Positions 42,605-51,014 of a DNA stretch of 64,000 nucleotides are shown one piece after another. The stretch spans positions 62,001 through 126,000 of the forward strand of contig NZ_SOCR01000013.1 in the NCBI RefSeq assembly GCF_004364335.1, in the 5' to 3' direction. This DNA is from Pseudomonas graminis. GTDB taxonomy: Bacteria > Pseudomonadota > Gammaproteobacteria > Pseudomonadales > Pseudomonadaceae. The notes under the pieces are model-generated. The model was not told the DNA's origin. It was given only the letters and a program-made list of their open reading frames with translations, and ran no database searches. The translations under genes were made by a program, and so were the position numbers. Numbering within the stretch: position 1 is the stretch's first letter; every line of letters begins with the position of its first letter.

Positions 42605-43402
42605 TTAGAGCATGCCCGCTACGTTGCGTACCTCTTCGGGTGCCGCTTTGGTTTCTGACAAGGCGCCGGCATAGGCGCCAGCCGCCATGGCTGCCGGGTT
42701 GCCGCCACCGCCGATCAGGCCTTCGGCCGCGCCTTTGGCGGTATGCACCCCGCCTTCAACCCCGCCTTTGATCATCCCGCCAGCGCTGCCATCAGACTCA
42801 CCGATCCCTGTCATGACGTTACTCAAACCGGGGACCATCCACAGCGCCTTACCCACTTCGCCTGCGGCGGAAGCCAGACCGTTCTTGTCAGCGCCTTTCT
42901 CGGCCACAGGGGCATCCTTGGTCTGACTGCGGGCAGAATCGCCGGCGGAATGCGCACTCGCCCCGCCACCGAACGGCTGCAACAGCGCCCCGATCAACTT
43001 ATCGAGCAGCTGCATCAAGGGAGAAGACGGCTTCGAGGCCTCACCGCTGTTGCCCAGCCCCGGGCTTTGCTCAGCCAGAGACTGGTTTTGCATAGCGGCC
43101 GGCGCGCCACTGCCGGCAGGGCCGCCATAATTAACCGCGCCCGTGGGGGACTGAGCGGCGTATTGGGAATTCTGCGTGCTTTGCTCAGCTCGATAGATGG
43201 CAGCACCACCGCTGGCCAGAGCCCCGGTACCTTGGGCCACGTTGCTGAAGTTGCCGGTGGCGCGGCTGCCGCCGTTACCAGAATCAGTGGGGGTGTTAGA
43301 CGGCTTGCCAGCATCGGGCGTCGGTTTGCCGTCCGGCTTGGAGGCATGCGGGGTGATGTCAGGGGTCTTGGGCGACGAGGCGCCGATTCCGGGTAATTTC
43401 AC
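42605..43402 (-). CDS. Glycine/serine-rich, cysteine-free protein with harpin-like composition
   Basis: A 265-residue protein I do not recognise. It starts at a GTG (43402) with a TTTGGAG site; the open frame to 43681 is longer but lacks one. The first 110 residues are Pro/Thr/Ser/Gly rich, then a short amphipathic stretch SPLMQLLDKLIGALLQPFGG lies near 140-160. After it come Gly/Ala-rich segments (GGMIKGGVEGGVHTAKG, GGGGNPAAMAAGAYAGAL). It has no Cys and no signal peptide. Gly-rich, Cys-free proteins with a QLL-type helix are the hallmark of harpins exported by type III secretion. No secretion genes are nearby, so this is only a resemblance. Confidence 0.6.
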   Translation of the reverse strand: MKLPGIGASSPKTPDITPHASKPDGKPTPDAGKPSNTPTDSGNGGSRATGNFSNVAQGTGALASGGAAIYRAEQSTQNSQYAAQSPTGAVNYGGPAGSGAPAAMQNQSLAEQSPGLGNSGEASKPSSPLMQLLDKLIGALLQPFGGGASAHSAGDSARSQTKDAPVAEKGADKNGLASAAGEVGKALWMVPGLSNVMTGIGESDGSAGGMIKGGVEGGVHTAKGAAEGLIGGGGNPAAMAAGAYAGALSETKAAPEEVRNVAGML

Positions 43403-43901
43403 GTTTTTTCTCCAAACTGAAAGGTCGGTTGGCAGTGCCCCAGGCCCACTCATGAACGCTTGCACAGGTGCAGGCGTGTTGGATGTTGTAACGGGGCGAT
43501 CGCTGTGGGGTGCGCGTGGCGAGTGGGTAGCCCTTGTGTGGCGCTGAAGGGCAGATCGGTTCCGCGTAAAGAAATGGGTCCGAAGGCTAGTCGCCGCCGC
43601 GCCCCTCTGCGGGAGCAATACTGCGAACGATAAGCGGGCCTTTGGCGAAGTCGCTAGCGTCGAATTCGATCCATATCCCATCTACCGGTGGAGATTTTTT
43701 CCGCATGGCTTTGTTCATCTGTTCGAAGTGAAGGTAAGGCGCGGAGGGAGAGCAAACGGCACATATTCAGTGAAAGCTGGATGCGGGTTGATCGTTGCCG
43801 CATGACAGGCTTGGGCCTGGCTTCACTGCAGAGTTCGATCATGCAGGGGTAATAAAGTAAGGGGCGCAGCGCAAGTCACCCCCCGGCCTCTGGCAGCACT
43901 A
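43403..43901. other. 499-bp region with at most one tiny gene
   Basis: Apart from a possible 43-residue frame at 43587-43718, I see no gene or strong signal. Open frames extending the harpin-like gene upstream look spurious. Confidence 0.4.
43587..43718 (-). CDS. Possible small protein of 43 residues
   Basis: An ATG at 43718 opens a frame with basic N-terminus and the well-formed stretch GIWIEFDASDFAKGPLIV. There is no clear ribosome site and I recognise no family. It could be a remnant of a larger gene. Confidence 0.3.
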   Translation of the reverse strand: MNKAMRKKSPPVDGIWIEFDASDFAKGPLIVRSIAPAEGRGGD

Positions 43902-44552
43902 TCAAACCGGGTTTATCCCTAGAGCTTTAGTGTTCAACAGACGTACACCCAGACCAATGAAGATCGCACCTGTGATGCGCTTCAAACTTAGCACCCACCA
44001 GACGGATTTAAGGCGCTTGCTGAATCGGTAAGCCGCGTAGCAGTAAACCGAGTGAACGATGATCACGGTCGCCGCGATGGTGAGGTACATGACGATGAAC
44101 TGCCCAAGAACCGATCGATTGTGATCAATAAACTGTGGTAGGAAAGCGCAGAGAAAAATCAGCGTTTTGGGGTTGCTCGCTGAGACCAGAAACGATTCTG
44201 TGCCGATTTTCCAGTTCGATAGTGGAGCGCAGGCGGCTTTTACTTCTGTTTCTGATTGGATCGCCGGGATGCGGGCGAATAATTGACGCGCCCCTAGGTA
44301 GATCAGATAACCGGCTCCTGCGATTTTCAAAACCAAAAATGCCGCGGGAATAGCGATCAGAATGGCGCCTACCCCTAACGCCACTCCACTGGTGACCAAC
44401 ATCTGCGCACTGAGATTGCCCAGCAGGGTTACGGCCATAGCAGGAGGGCCATACCGCAACGCATTGCGCACGACCAAAAGTACGTTCGGTCCAGGGGAGA
44501 GGGTCGTCGCCAGATAGGCTAATGCGAAAGTAAACCAGAGGTGCAGTGTCAC
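43902..44552 (-). CDS. LysE/RhtB family amino-acid exporter
   Basis: A 216-residue inner-membrane exporter. The family signature LATTLSPGPNVLLVVRNAL is near residue 15, followed by GYLIYLGARQLF near 80 and SFLVSASNPKTLIFLCAFLPQF near 118. About six membrane segments are expected. It begins with GTG at 44552 preceded by AAGGAG. It stands alone. The exported amino acid cannot be deduced. Confidence 0.92.
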   Translation of the reverse strand: MTLHLWFTFALAYLATTLSPGPNVLLVVRNALRYGPPAMAVTLLGNLSAQMLVTSGVALGVGAILIAIPAAFLVLKIAGAGYLIYLGARQLFARIPAIQSETEVKAACAPLSNWKIGTESFLVSASNPKTLIFLCAFLPQFIDHNRSVLGQFIVMYLTIAATVIIVHSVYCYAAYRFSKRLKSVWWVLSLKRITGAIFIGLGVRLLNTKALGINPV

Positions 44553-44737
44553 CGAAAGCTCCTTAATTTGCGCGACCGACTTGCTAGAAGGTCAGCAGTT
44601 CCGTTTGCGTATTTCGAAGGCAGAATCTCATGGCTGATCATGCGCAGCAAGCGACCGGAGACCTCCCCCTGGGGACGAAACTCGTATCGTCCCAAGGCGT
44701 ACCGGCGCCCACGATATCAAGAAGAATTTCAGTTCCG

Positions 44738-44962
44738 CTAAGCAAACCAGGCCACGAATCTCCATACCTTTTTTGCAGTCTCAAATCCCGCATGACCACA
44801 CATCAACACCGCCGGTAGGAACAGCAGGGCAACCACGCCAAAAATAAATCCACACTCAGCCCATCCTGCCCAGAAGCTAAAGCCCGAAACCAAGACCGCA
44901 ATTGTTCCTATCCAGAAGCCATGCCAGCGATCACGGGATTGATCGGGATATTTTTCAAACAT
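44738..44962 (-). CDS. Small two-helix membrane protein, unknown
   Basis: A 74-residue protein with two hydrophobic segments (about 16-33 and 37-56), a Trp-rich N-terminus (RDRWHGFWIG) and a short C-terminal tail. A GGGGTGG stretch precedes the ATG. No family is recognised and no partner is evident. Confidence 0.5.
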   Translation of the reverse strand: MFEKYPDQSRDRWHGFWIGTIAVLVSGFSFWAGWAECGFIFGVVALLFLPAVLMCGHAGFETAKKVWRFVAWFA

Positions 44963-45097
44963 CTACAACCACCCCTTTGCAGTTGCTGCTATGGAGCACG
45001 AGGCATCGCGCCGCGCCTCAATACGCAAGCTTCCCGGCAGTTACCAGGCCACAACCGCGAAGGCAGAACGATCAAGGCCGGTCATAAACCTCTGCAT

Positions 45098-45571
45098 TCA
45101 AAGCGTCAGCTCTTCGGCCTTACTCCGCAGATAGGCTGCCATCGCAGCGAAGCGGTTGCGCGTTTCCCATTCGAAAATTCTATTCACCAGCGGATCGAGC
45201 ACACGCCCTAACCACCTCGGCCGAAGTTGCACGCCAAACGTGTAAAGCAACTCCGAAGATTTTTCATCGATGTCGCGATGCCGCATTGAAGCGGCCCACC
45301 ACTGAAAACAGCCAGCAGGCTCCACCAACACCGCCGCCGCAACCTGTCCAGGTCGATAATTAACGAAGCGGGTGCGCATGGCAAATAAGCGCTTCCAGCC
45401 TCGCCCCTCATTTACCGTGATCGCACCTATGTAAGGGTGGCTGCCCCCGCCCTCCACCGCTCCATGAGCCAGCAAAGTGTCCCACTGCTTGCGAACGGTG
45501 TGATTGTGAAAGGCTTCAAAGACGTCGGCAGCAGACGCCGGCATAACCAGAGCGATTCGCCGCTGCGTCAT
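45098..45571 (-). CDS. SRPBCC-fold protein (polyketide cyclase/dehydrase-like)
   Basis: A 157-residue protein with a START/SRPBCC look: RIALVMPASAADVFEAFHNHTVRKQWD at the N-terminus (in two parts), beta-rich centre and a long C-terminal helix with RIFEWETRNRFAAMAAYLRSKAEE. ATG 45571 follows GGGAG and overlaps the preceding stop as ATGA, so it is coupled to the saccharopine-dehydrogenase-like gene. Such proteins bind hydrophobic ligands; the role is unknown. Confidence 0.75.
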   Translation of the reverse strand: MTQRRIALVMPASAADVFEAFHNHTVRKQWDTLLAHGAVEGGGSHPYIGAITVNEGRGWKRLFAMRTRFVNYRPGQVAAAVLVEPAGCFQWWAASMRHRDIDEKSSELLYTFGVQLRPRWLGRVLDPLVNRIFEWETRNRFAAMAAYLRSKAEELTL

Positions 45572-46677
45572 AGGGACTCCCTGGTAACGTAAGAGGTTAT
45601 ATTCCACCGTCGAAACTCAGCGTCAAAGTCCTCCAGCGTCAGAAGCCCCATGCACGGGAATGCACCGGTCAATGAAAGCTCTCCGCTCGCCAGCTTGCAG
45701 GCCAGGAGCACGGCAGCCATACAGGGGATTTCCGGACCGTTTCCTTCAGGGGCGGTGAGTTGCCAAGTCAAACGGCGTTGCTCGCCCCCCTCAACATTCC
45801 CAAGCACCTGAACCTTCATTGCACCAACGTCGCTTCCAAACCGGTCAAGGATGAGATCGGAAATCGCGTTTAGACGCGCCGCCCAACGCTGCATCGGCAA
45901 TGGTAGTCCCAGTCGCCTTAACGCCGCAGCCAACCAGAGCGCGACATGTTGAATCCGAAGCTCCAATGCAGCATGAAACTCAACATCGCGCACCCCGGGA
46001 TATCGCTCAGGAAACAATGCTAGATCAGGAACGTCGCACGCGGCTCCCCAGCGCGGAGCCAGACCGGAAAACGTAAAGCGCCGGATATCCTGCCAGCCGT
46101 ACTGCAACCCCCAAGCCGCACCGTTCCATCGCGCAAATCCCAGTCCTGCGTAGCCGAAAACCGCACCGATCGTTGCAACGCCTCTCGCCGCCTGCTGGCC
46201 GGGAGCGATGACAGTGCTGATGGAGTTCACCCGTAGAAGCGAGTTGGAGAGATGATCGACCACGGCTGAAGAAAGCCCCGGTACACTGCTGGCCCCCGAC
46301 ACGGCGAGGACTCCCGCCGCTGTCGCCGAGGCGTCGACCTGATCAGAGAAGTTTGCGACGAAGTCTCGACCGTCTGCGAGATCAAGGTAATGGGCGCCTG
46401 CAGCGCACGAGGCCAGCGCGACGCGATAATCTTGATTTTGAAAGGGCCCGGCGCAATGAATCACCAAACCGGGCGCAGCCTCAAGAAGGTTTGTCTGGAA
46501 ATCGGGGGAGTTGATATCAAGGGCCAGCGTGGCAACGGTCTGGCCAGAACCGAACGTATGCGTGGTGCTCCCGGGTCTACGACTGGCTGCGATGACTGTC
46601 AAACCTGCGACTTGTGAAAGACGCTGGCAAATGCGTGCTCCAAAATTACCCAAACCACCGATGACGATGACACGCAT
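45568..46677 (-). CDS. Saccharopine-dehydrogenase-like NADP-binding oxidoreductase
   Basis: A 369-residue protein. It opens with VIVIGGLGNFGARICQRLS (Rossmann motif) and continues LVIHCAGPFQNQDYRVALASCAAGAHYLDLADGRDFV, split here, typical of the saccharopine dehydrogenase NADP-binding family. Next comes SGASSVPGLSSAVVDHLS. ATG 46677 has AGGGA upstream. It overlaps the downstream SRPBCC gene by four bases. The family includes many uncharacterised reductases acting on lipids or amino acids; the substrate is unknown. Confidence 0.85.
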   Translation of the reverse strand: MRVIVIGGLGNFGARICQRLSQVAGLTVIAASRRPGSTTHTFGSGQTVATLALDINSPDFQTNLLEAAPGLVIHCAGPFQNQDYRVALASCAAGAHYLDLADGRDFVANFSDQVDASATAAGVLAVSGASSVPGLSSAVVDHLSNSLLRVNSISTVIAPGQQAARGVATIGAVFGYAGLGFARWNGAAWGLQYGWQDIRRFTFSGLAPRWGAACDVPDLALFPERYPGVRDVEFHAALELRIQHVALWLAAALRRLGLPLPMQRWAARLNAISDLILDRFGSDVGAMKVQVLGNVEGGEQRRLTWQLTAPEGNGPEIPCMAAVLLACKLASGELSLTGAFPCMGLLTLEDFDAEFRRWNITSYVTRESL

Positions 46678-46830
46678 TGCCAATCCCTAGCCGCACTTTA
46701 GTGGCGAGAGTATACGGGTGGAACATGCAATTCGATCAACAGCAAACTTACTCGACTGACTGTCTGGATTGTCCAGTCAACCAATGCAAGTCCGCTAATT
46801 ATGGATGGCTGTAGCAACCCCTTGGCAACC

Positions 46831-48009
46831 TCAAGAACGAAGCCTCGCCCCAGAGATTCCACGCAGTAAAACCGCAGACGCCACGAACGCCAACGACGCC
46901 ACCCACACATTCGCAAAATACCCTGCGCTCAACCCATACAGCCAGGCACTTAGCAGCCCACCCAACGTCCCACCCGTTTGGTAGACCGCATTGAGCGATG
47001 AATTAAGACTGCCTCTTCGCGACGCTTCAACCAGCCGCATGGCATCGCCCAGTATCAGCGCCAGCATCAGGTCTCGCCCGAACGCGAAGGCCATGTAGGC
47101 CGTGCCTTGCGTAAACGGCGAGCCTTCGACCCATGGGATCACCTGGATAACAGCCGCAATCGCCATCGAGGCGACGGCGCATAAGCGCAACGGATTGTTG
47201 AATCGACTGGCAAGCCTGGCGGAAAGCATCGCGCCGAAGAGCCCGCCGACCTCGCCAATGAAGATGACCGAGCCGACGGTATCAACGCCGAATGATGACA
47301 GGCCGTGTTGCACCAGCCAGCTCGGATAGAGCCCCAGAAAAACATACACGCCAATCGACCAGCAAAAGTACGCCGCCATCAGTGGCTGCGCTCCGGGACT
47401 GGCCGACAGTGACGTCAACCGCTCCTTGTACAGGGCCCGGCTAATTTTGGATGAGGACAACGAGGCTGAAGGTGGTGCCGGGAAGGTAAGCGCCAGACCC
47501 GCAAGGGCGGCGCAGACAACCGCCAGGCCAATGACCGTGACTTGCCACGACAGCAGCCCCCCGATGACAACGCCCATCGAGAGTGAGCACAGAAAGGCAA
47601 TCGGCGCTGCGGTGGTGACATACCCGGCCGCTCTGGCGCGTTTGGCCTCGGGGACATAGTCCGCCAGGGCGGCGAAAATCGATGCGCCAATCATCGGCAT
47701 GAACAGCCCTGTCGCCGCTCGGCTCAGTACGATCATCGAAGCGCTGTGAGAGGCGGCGGTGAGCAGCAGAGTGAGGCAGCAAGCAGCCCCACCCACGGTG
47801 ATGAACAGCTTCCTGCCAAAGCGATCGATCAGGGGGCCGAGCGCCAGATTACTGATCAGCGCCACGATCGGAAAAGCGGCCAATATCCACCCGGACTCAC
47901 TGGGAGAAAGGTGCAGGTCACGCTGAATGAAAGGCAGCAGCGGAATCATCATCACCACGTTGAAGTTGATGATGAAAAACGCTATCCAGAGGATTCCAGT
48001 CACAAACAC
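46831..48009 (-). CDS. MFS transporter
   Basis: A 392-residue major-facilitator protein with about 12 membrane segments. The loop 2-3 motif appears as LGPLIDRFGRKLFITVGG near residue 58, and FLQRDLHLSPSESGW-like residues near 30 fit the drug/sugar exporter type. It begins with GTG at 48009 after GAGGGGG; a second GTG at 48003 is possible. It lies 45 bases after the HAD gene and may be cotranscribed with it. The substrate is unknown. Confidence 0.9.
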   Translation of the reverse strand: MFVTGILWIAFFIINFNVVMMIPLLPFIQRDLHLSPSESGWILAAFPIVALISNLALGPLIDRFGRKLFITVGGAACCLTLLLTAASHSASMIVLSRAATGLFMPMIGASIFAALADYVPEAKRARAAGYVTTAAPIAFLCSLSMGVVIGGLLSWQVTVIGLAVVCAALAGLALTFPAPPSASLSSSKISRALYKERLTSLSASPGAQPLMAAYFCWSIGVYVFLGLYPSWLVQHGLSSFGVDTVGSVIFIGEVGGLFGAMLSARLASRFNNPLRLCAVASMAIAAVIQVIPWVEGSPFTQGTAYMAFAFGRDLMLALILGDAMRLVEASRRGSLNSSLNAVYQTGGTLGGLLSAWLYGLSAGYFANVWVASLAFVASAVLLRGISGARLRS

Positions 48010-48054
48010 GTGTGCCCCCTCATGCGCTTGGGAACCGACAGCCGAACCGACATG

Positions 48055-48753
48055 TCAGGACGGCATCAGCAACTGCGGCAGTCCGGTAAGGTCCTTCAAT
48101 ACAGCGTCAGGTTTCCACGCGGGATCGAGGGGTTCGCCCTCTCGATCAATCCAGACGCACCGGATCCCCAGTTCCTGGCAGACCTTCAAGTCACTGAACT
48201 GCCCCATGGCGACATGGATCGTCTCATCTTTTGTGACGCCCATCGTGGCGTAGGCGTGGTGGAACAGTGGGTGATCAGGCTTGTAGGCATGGGCTTGCTG
48301 GGCCGTAATGACAAAATCGATCGGTGTACCGATTGCCGTGATGGTATCGGCAATCAGGCTATCGGAGGTGTTGCTGATGACGGCAATCCGGTAATGCTGG
48401 CGCAACCGGGCAAGGGCTTCGGGTACATCAGGGTGGGGCTCGATCCTCCTCAGGGTCGCGAGTAACGTTTCCAGGTCTGCCGCCGTGGCGTCATGACCGG
48501 TTTCACGCAACGCCTGGTTCAGGCTCGCACCGAGTACCGTCTCGTACTCAAGAAAAGGCGATTGTTGCTGATGCTCCATCGCTATCTCACGCAGGCGCGC
48601 CGCGAAAACCGCGATCTTTTCCTTCGATGCATCGCCCTGCAGGTGGCGCTCAAGAATTGAGGCGGCCGCTCGCCGGACAGCGTCATGCCATCGCACCAGA
48701 GTTCCGTAACAGTCGAAGGTAATGACTTTGGTGCGGGAATCGAGCTCAAGCAT
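48055..48753 (-). CDS. HAD-superfamily hydrolase (type II haloacid dehalogenase-like)
   Basis: A 232-residue enzyme. Motif I is ITFDCYGTLVRW with the nucleophilic Asp near residue 14, motif II AVISNTSDSL near 117, motif III Lys in AHAYKPDHPLF near 150, and motif IV around MGQFSDLKVCQELG near 175. The DCYGTL form is typical of type II dehalogenases, but the motif IV region differs from the usual SSNAWD, so phosphatase activity is equally possible. GGAG precedes the ATG. Confidence 0.87.
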   Translation of the reverse strand: MLELDSRTKVITFDCYGTLVRWHDAVRRAAASILERHLQGDASKEKIAVFAARLREIAMEHQQQSPFLEYETVLGASLNQALRETGHDATAADLETLLATLRRIEPHPDVPEALARLRQHYRIAVISNTSDSLIADTITAIGTPIDFVITAQQAHAYKPDHPLFHHAYATMGVTKDETIHVAMGQFSDLKVCQELGIRCVWIDREGEPLDPAWKPDAVLKDLTGLPQLLMPS

Positions 48754-48924
48754 GAAGGCGTTCTCCGAGGCTGCGCAATGATGTCGCGTGCTGATCAGGA
48801 AGGTACGGGCACGCGCTTGAACTCAGTAGTCAGGTTGCTTGAAGAGTTCCACGGCAATGCGCGTCTGGCAGGTCGCGTGATGACGCCCGTGGTTCAAAAC
48901 CTGGCCCGAATGATTGCATCGACG

Positions 48925-50061
48925 TTACCCGGAGCACGCTTGGCTGAGCCTGCAGAATTCCTTCGCCTCCAGACCCAGGGTTGTGGATTCGAATATTCTG
49001 GAAGCGGACCAGGCATCGGGGCCGGCGTGCATCGAACCCACGTTTGTGAGGAGAGCCAACACGCAGTCGGTGTCTTCGAACCACCAAGTGGTTGCGCTGA
49101 ACCCGAGTACGTTCCCTCCATGGCCGATCACAGGCCCGTAGGGGGTGCAGGCGCGGAAAATGCCCAGGCCCATCTGCCTGCCGGGCTGAGCAGGGAGCCA
49201 GGCAAAAAACTGCCGTTGCATCGTCGGGCCTAGCAACCGCCCGGACTTCAAGGCCGCCATGAATGTCACGATGTCCGAGGCTGAAGAAACGATGCCCCCT
49301 GCCGCCCACTCGACCGACAACTGGCTGGCCGACACGTCCAGCAAGCCTGGACCTGCGTGGCGGTAGGAAGGTGAGATGCCAGCTGTTTGCAAAAAACTGT
49401 CGGTCGCCCAATGGTAGCGCCTGGAAATGCCCGATACCGTGAGACCTTCGGCCTCTTCGAAACCGGTCGAGGTCATCTTGAGCGGGTTGAGGATGCGCTG
49501 CGCCAGTACCTGCTCAAGGGCCTGAGAGGTCACCGCTTCAATGAGCAAACCCAGTAATGTGTAGTTGGTGTTCGAGTAATGAAAATCTTCACCCGCTTCG
49601 CACACTGCTCCGACGTCACGGATGTAATCCAGTGGTTCACAGCGAGCCCAACGTTTGCCGGGCGTAAGGTGCTCGCCCCTCCCGTCACGGATCCATAGGG
49701 CATCATCTTCCCAACTCGCGATGCCGCTGTAGTGGGACAGCAACTGGCGAATAGTCGCGGTTGCAGCATTCGCAATGCCTTTCAGCATCGGCACTGGGAG
49801 GTACTGAGCCAAGGTGCGATCGAGACCGATACGCCCCTCCTCCACCAGCTGCAACGTGACCACTGCCACAAACACCTTGGTTATGCTGCCAACGCCAAAG
49901 ATGCAGCCGGGATGTGCCGGCATGTCCTGCTCAAGATCGACATACCCGGCAGCCCCCTTCCATATCACGCCGCGACTGTTCCCGATGGCCAGCGCCAGAC
50001 CGGGGACCAGGTCGGGGGCGAGGTGATCAATGAACGCTTGAAGATGCGAATGTGAAGTCAT
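48925..50061 (-). CDS. Beta-lactamase family serine hydrolase
   Basis: A 378-residue class-C-fold hydrolase. Ser-x-x-Lys is VGSITKVFVAVV near residue 58, Tyr-x-Asn is FHYSNTNYTLLG near 158 and the third box is IGHGGNVLGFS near 325. There is no signal peptide. Relatives act as esterases or D-aminopeptidases; no antibiotic role is implied. It is transcribed alone toward the HAD gene across a 171-base gap without clear signals. Confidence 0.9.
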   Translation of the reverse strand: MTSHSHLQAFIDHLAPDLVPGLALAIGNSRGVIWKGAAGYVDLEQDMPAHPGCIFGVGSITKVFVAVVTLQLVEEGRIGLDRTLAQYLPVPMLKGIANAATATIRQLLSHYSGIASWEDDALWIRDGRGEHLTPGKRWARCEPLDYIRDVGAVCEAGEDFHYSNTNYTLLGLLIEAVTSQALEQVLAQRILNPLKMTSTGFEEAEGLTVSGISRRYHWATDSFLQTAGISPSYRHAGPGLLDVSASQLSVEWAAGGIVSSASDIVTFMAALKSGRLLGPTMQRQFFAWLPAQPGRQMGLGIFRACTPYGPVIGHGGNVLGFSATTWWFEDTDCVLALLTNVGSMHAGPDAWSASRIFESTTLGLEAKEFCRLSQACSG

Positions 50062-50205
50062 TGCCTGGGTCTTCTTGAGTCAGTTCCACCCGCAGCACCC
50101 GCGCCGTTGGTGGCATAGCCAAACTTTTTGTATCTTGCTGAACGTTGTCTACGCTGAACAGCGATGAGGTCATGAAGACCTCGACGTTCGTTCAGGAGTA
50201 TTACC

Positions 50206-50469
50206 ATGCACAAGCTCGTTTCGTCTGCGCTCATCACTGCACTGATGACTGCGTCCTTTGTGCCTTTGGCCCTCGCCGAGGACGAGGTGGCAAAGGGGAT
50301 TCGCCACGACAATCGTGAGCTGGACAAGGGCTTGGATCATGATGCCAAGGAAGCAGACAAAGGCGTCAAGCATGACGCCAGCGAAGTGGATAAAGGCGTT
50401 AAACATGACGACGATGAGCGTCATAAGGCGGATAAGCATCTGGATAAGGAAGCCAAGAAACACCTCTAA
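50206..50469 (+). CDS. Small exported protein of 11-residue charged repeats
   Basis: An 87-residue protein. A signal peptide (1-24) ends LALA before EDEVA. The mature part is almost wholly charged and contains four consecutive units of about 11 residues following the pattern KGxxHDxxExD, then a Lys/His/Asp-rich tail. AGGAG lies eight bases before the ATG. Such 11-mer, hydrophilic, Ala/Lys/Asp-rich repeats resemble LEA-type or hydrophilin stress proteins; His-Asp pairs could also bind metals. No family is assigned. It is followed by another small exported-protein gene. Confidence 0.75.
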   Translation: MHKLVSSALITALMTASFVPLALAEDEVAKGIRHDNRELDKGLDHDAKEADKGVKHDASEVDKGVKHDDDERHKADKHLDKEAKKHL

Positions 50470-50518
50470 TTACATGCACTCCCGCTTATTGAAAGCGGGT
50501 ATTTGAAAGGAGTTGTCG

Positions 50519-50758
50519 ATGCGTTTTCTTTCTTTATCTCTACTCGCTGCACTCATCGTCACCGGACCTGCGTTTGCCAAGGATGATCACCACGAATGTG
50601 AAGCAGCACTCGACAAGCTGAAGGCAGCGACAGAGGCTGACTTCACCTCGTCAGGTCACCATGAGCATCAGCAAGCCAAAGCGGCCCATGAGTCGGGCGA
50701 CTTCAAGAAATGCGCCGACCAGGCCAACAAGGCGCTGGCGCACATGAAGCAGAAGTAA
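50519..50758 (+). CDS. Small exported His-rich protein
   Basis: A 79-residue protein with a signal peptide (1-20, ending AFA) and a soluble helical mature part beginning KDDHHECEAALDKLKAAT, containing SSGHHEHQQAKAAHESGD and two Cys. AAAGGAG precedes the ATG. It lies 49 bases after the 11-residue-repeat gene and is probably cotranscribed. The His clusters suggest metal binding; function is unknown. Confidence 0.72.
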   Translation: MRFLSLSLLAALIVTGPAFAKDDHHECEAALDKLKAATEADFTSSGHHEHQQAKAAHESGDFKKCADQANKALAHMKQK

Positions 50759-51014
50759 CTGCGCGCTCAACGGTAAGACCTTCGGCAAAGCCGATGTCGG
50801 GCGCATGGCGCATGCCTGCGCGATAACAGGAAGCCCGGCGCATGGATGCAATGCATGGCCTCATTGACGGTGTACGCAAAGCGCCCTGGCGATAGACGAG
50901 GTAAAGCAACCATTGCGAGCGTTGGCGAGCACGTTGATGCCTATCTAGCCAGCCCTGCCGGTAACGGTACGATAGCTGCATAGAGCGTGGACGAGACAAT
51001 TTGATGACGCGCCC

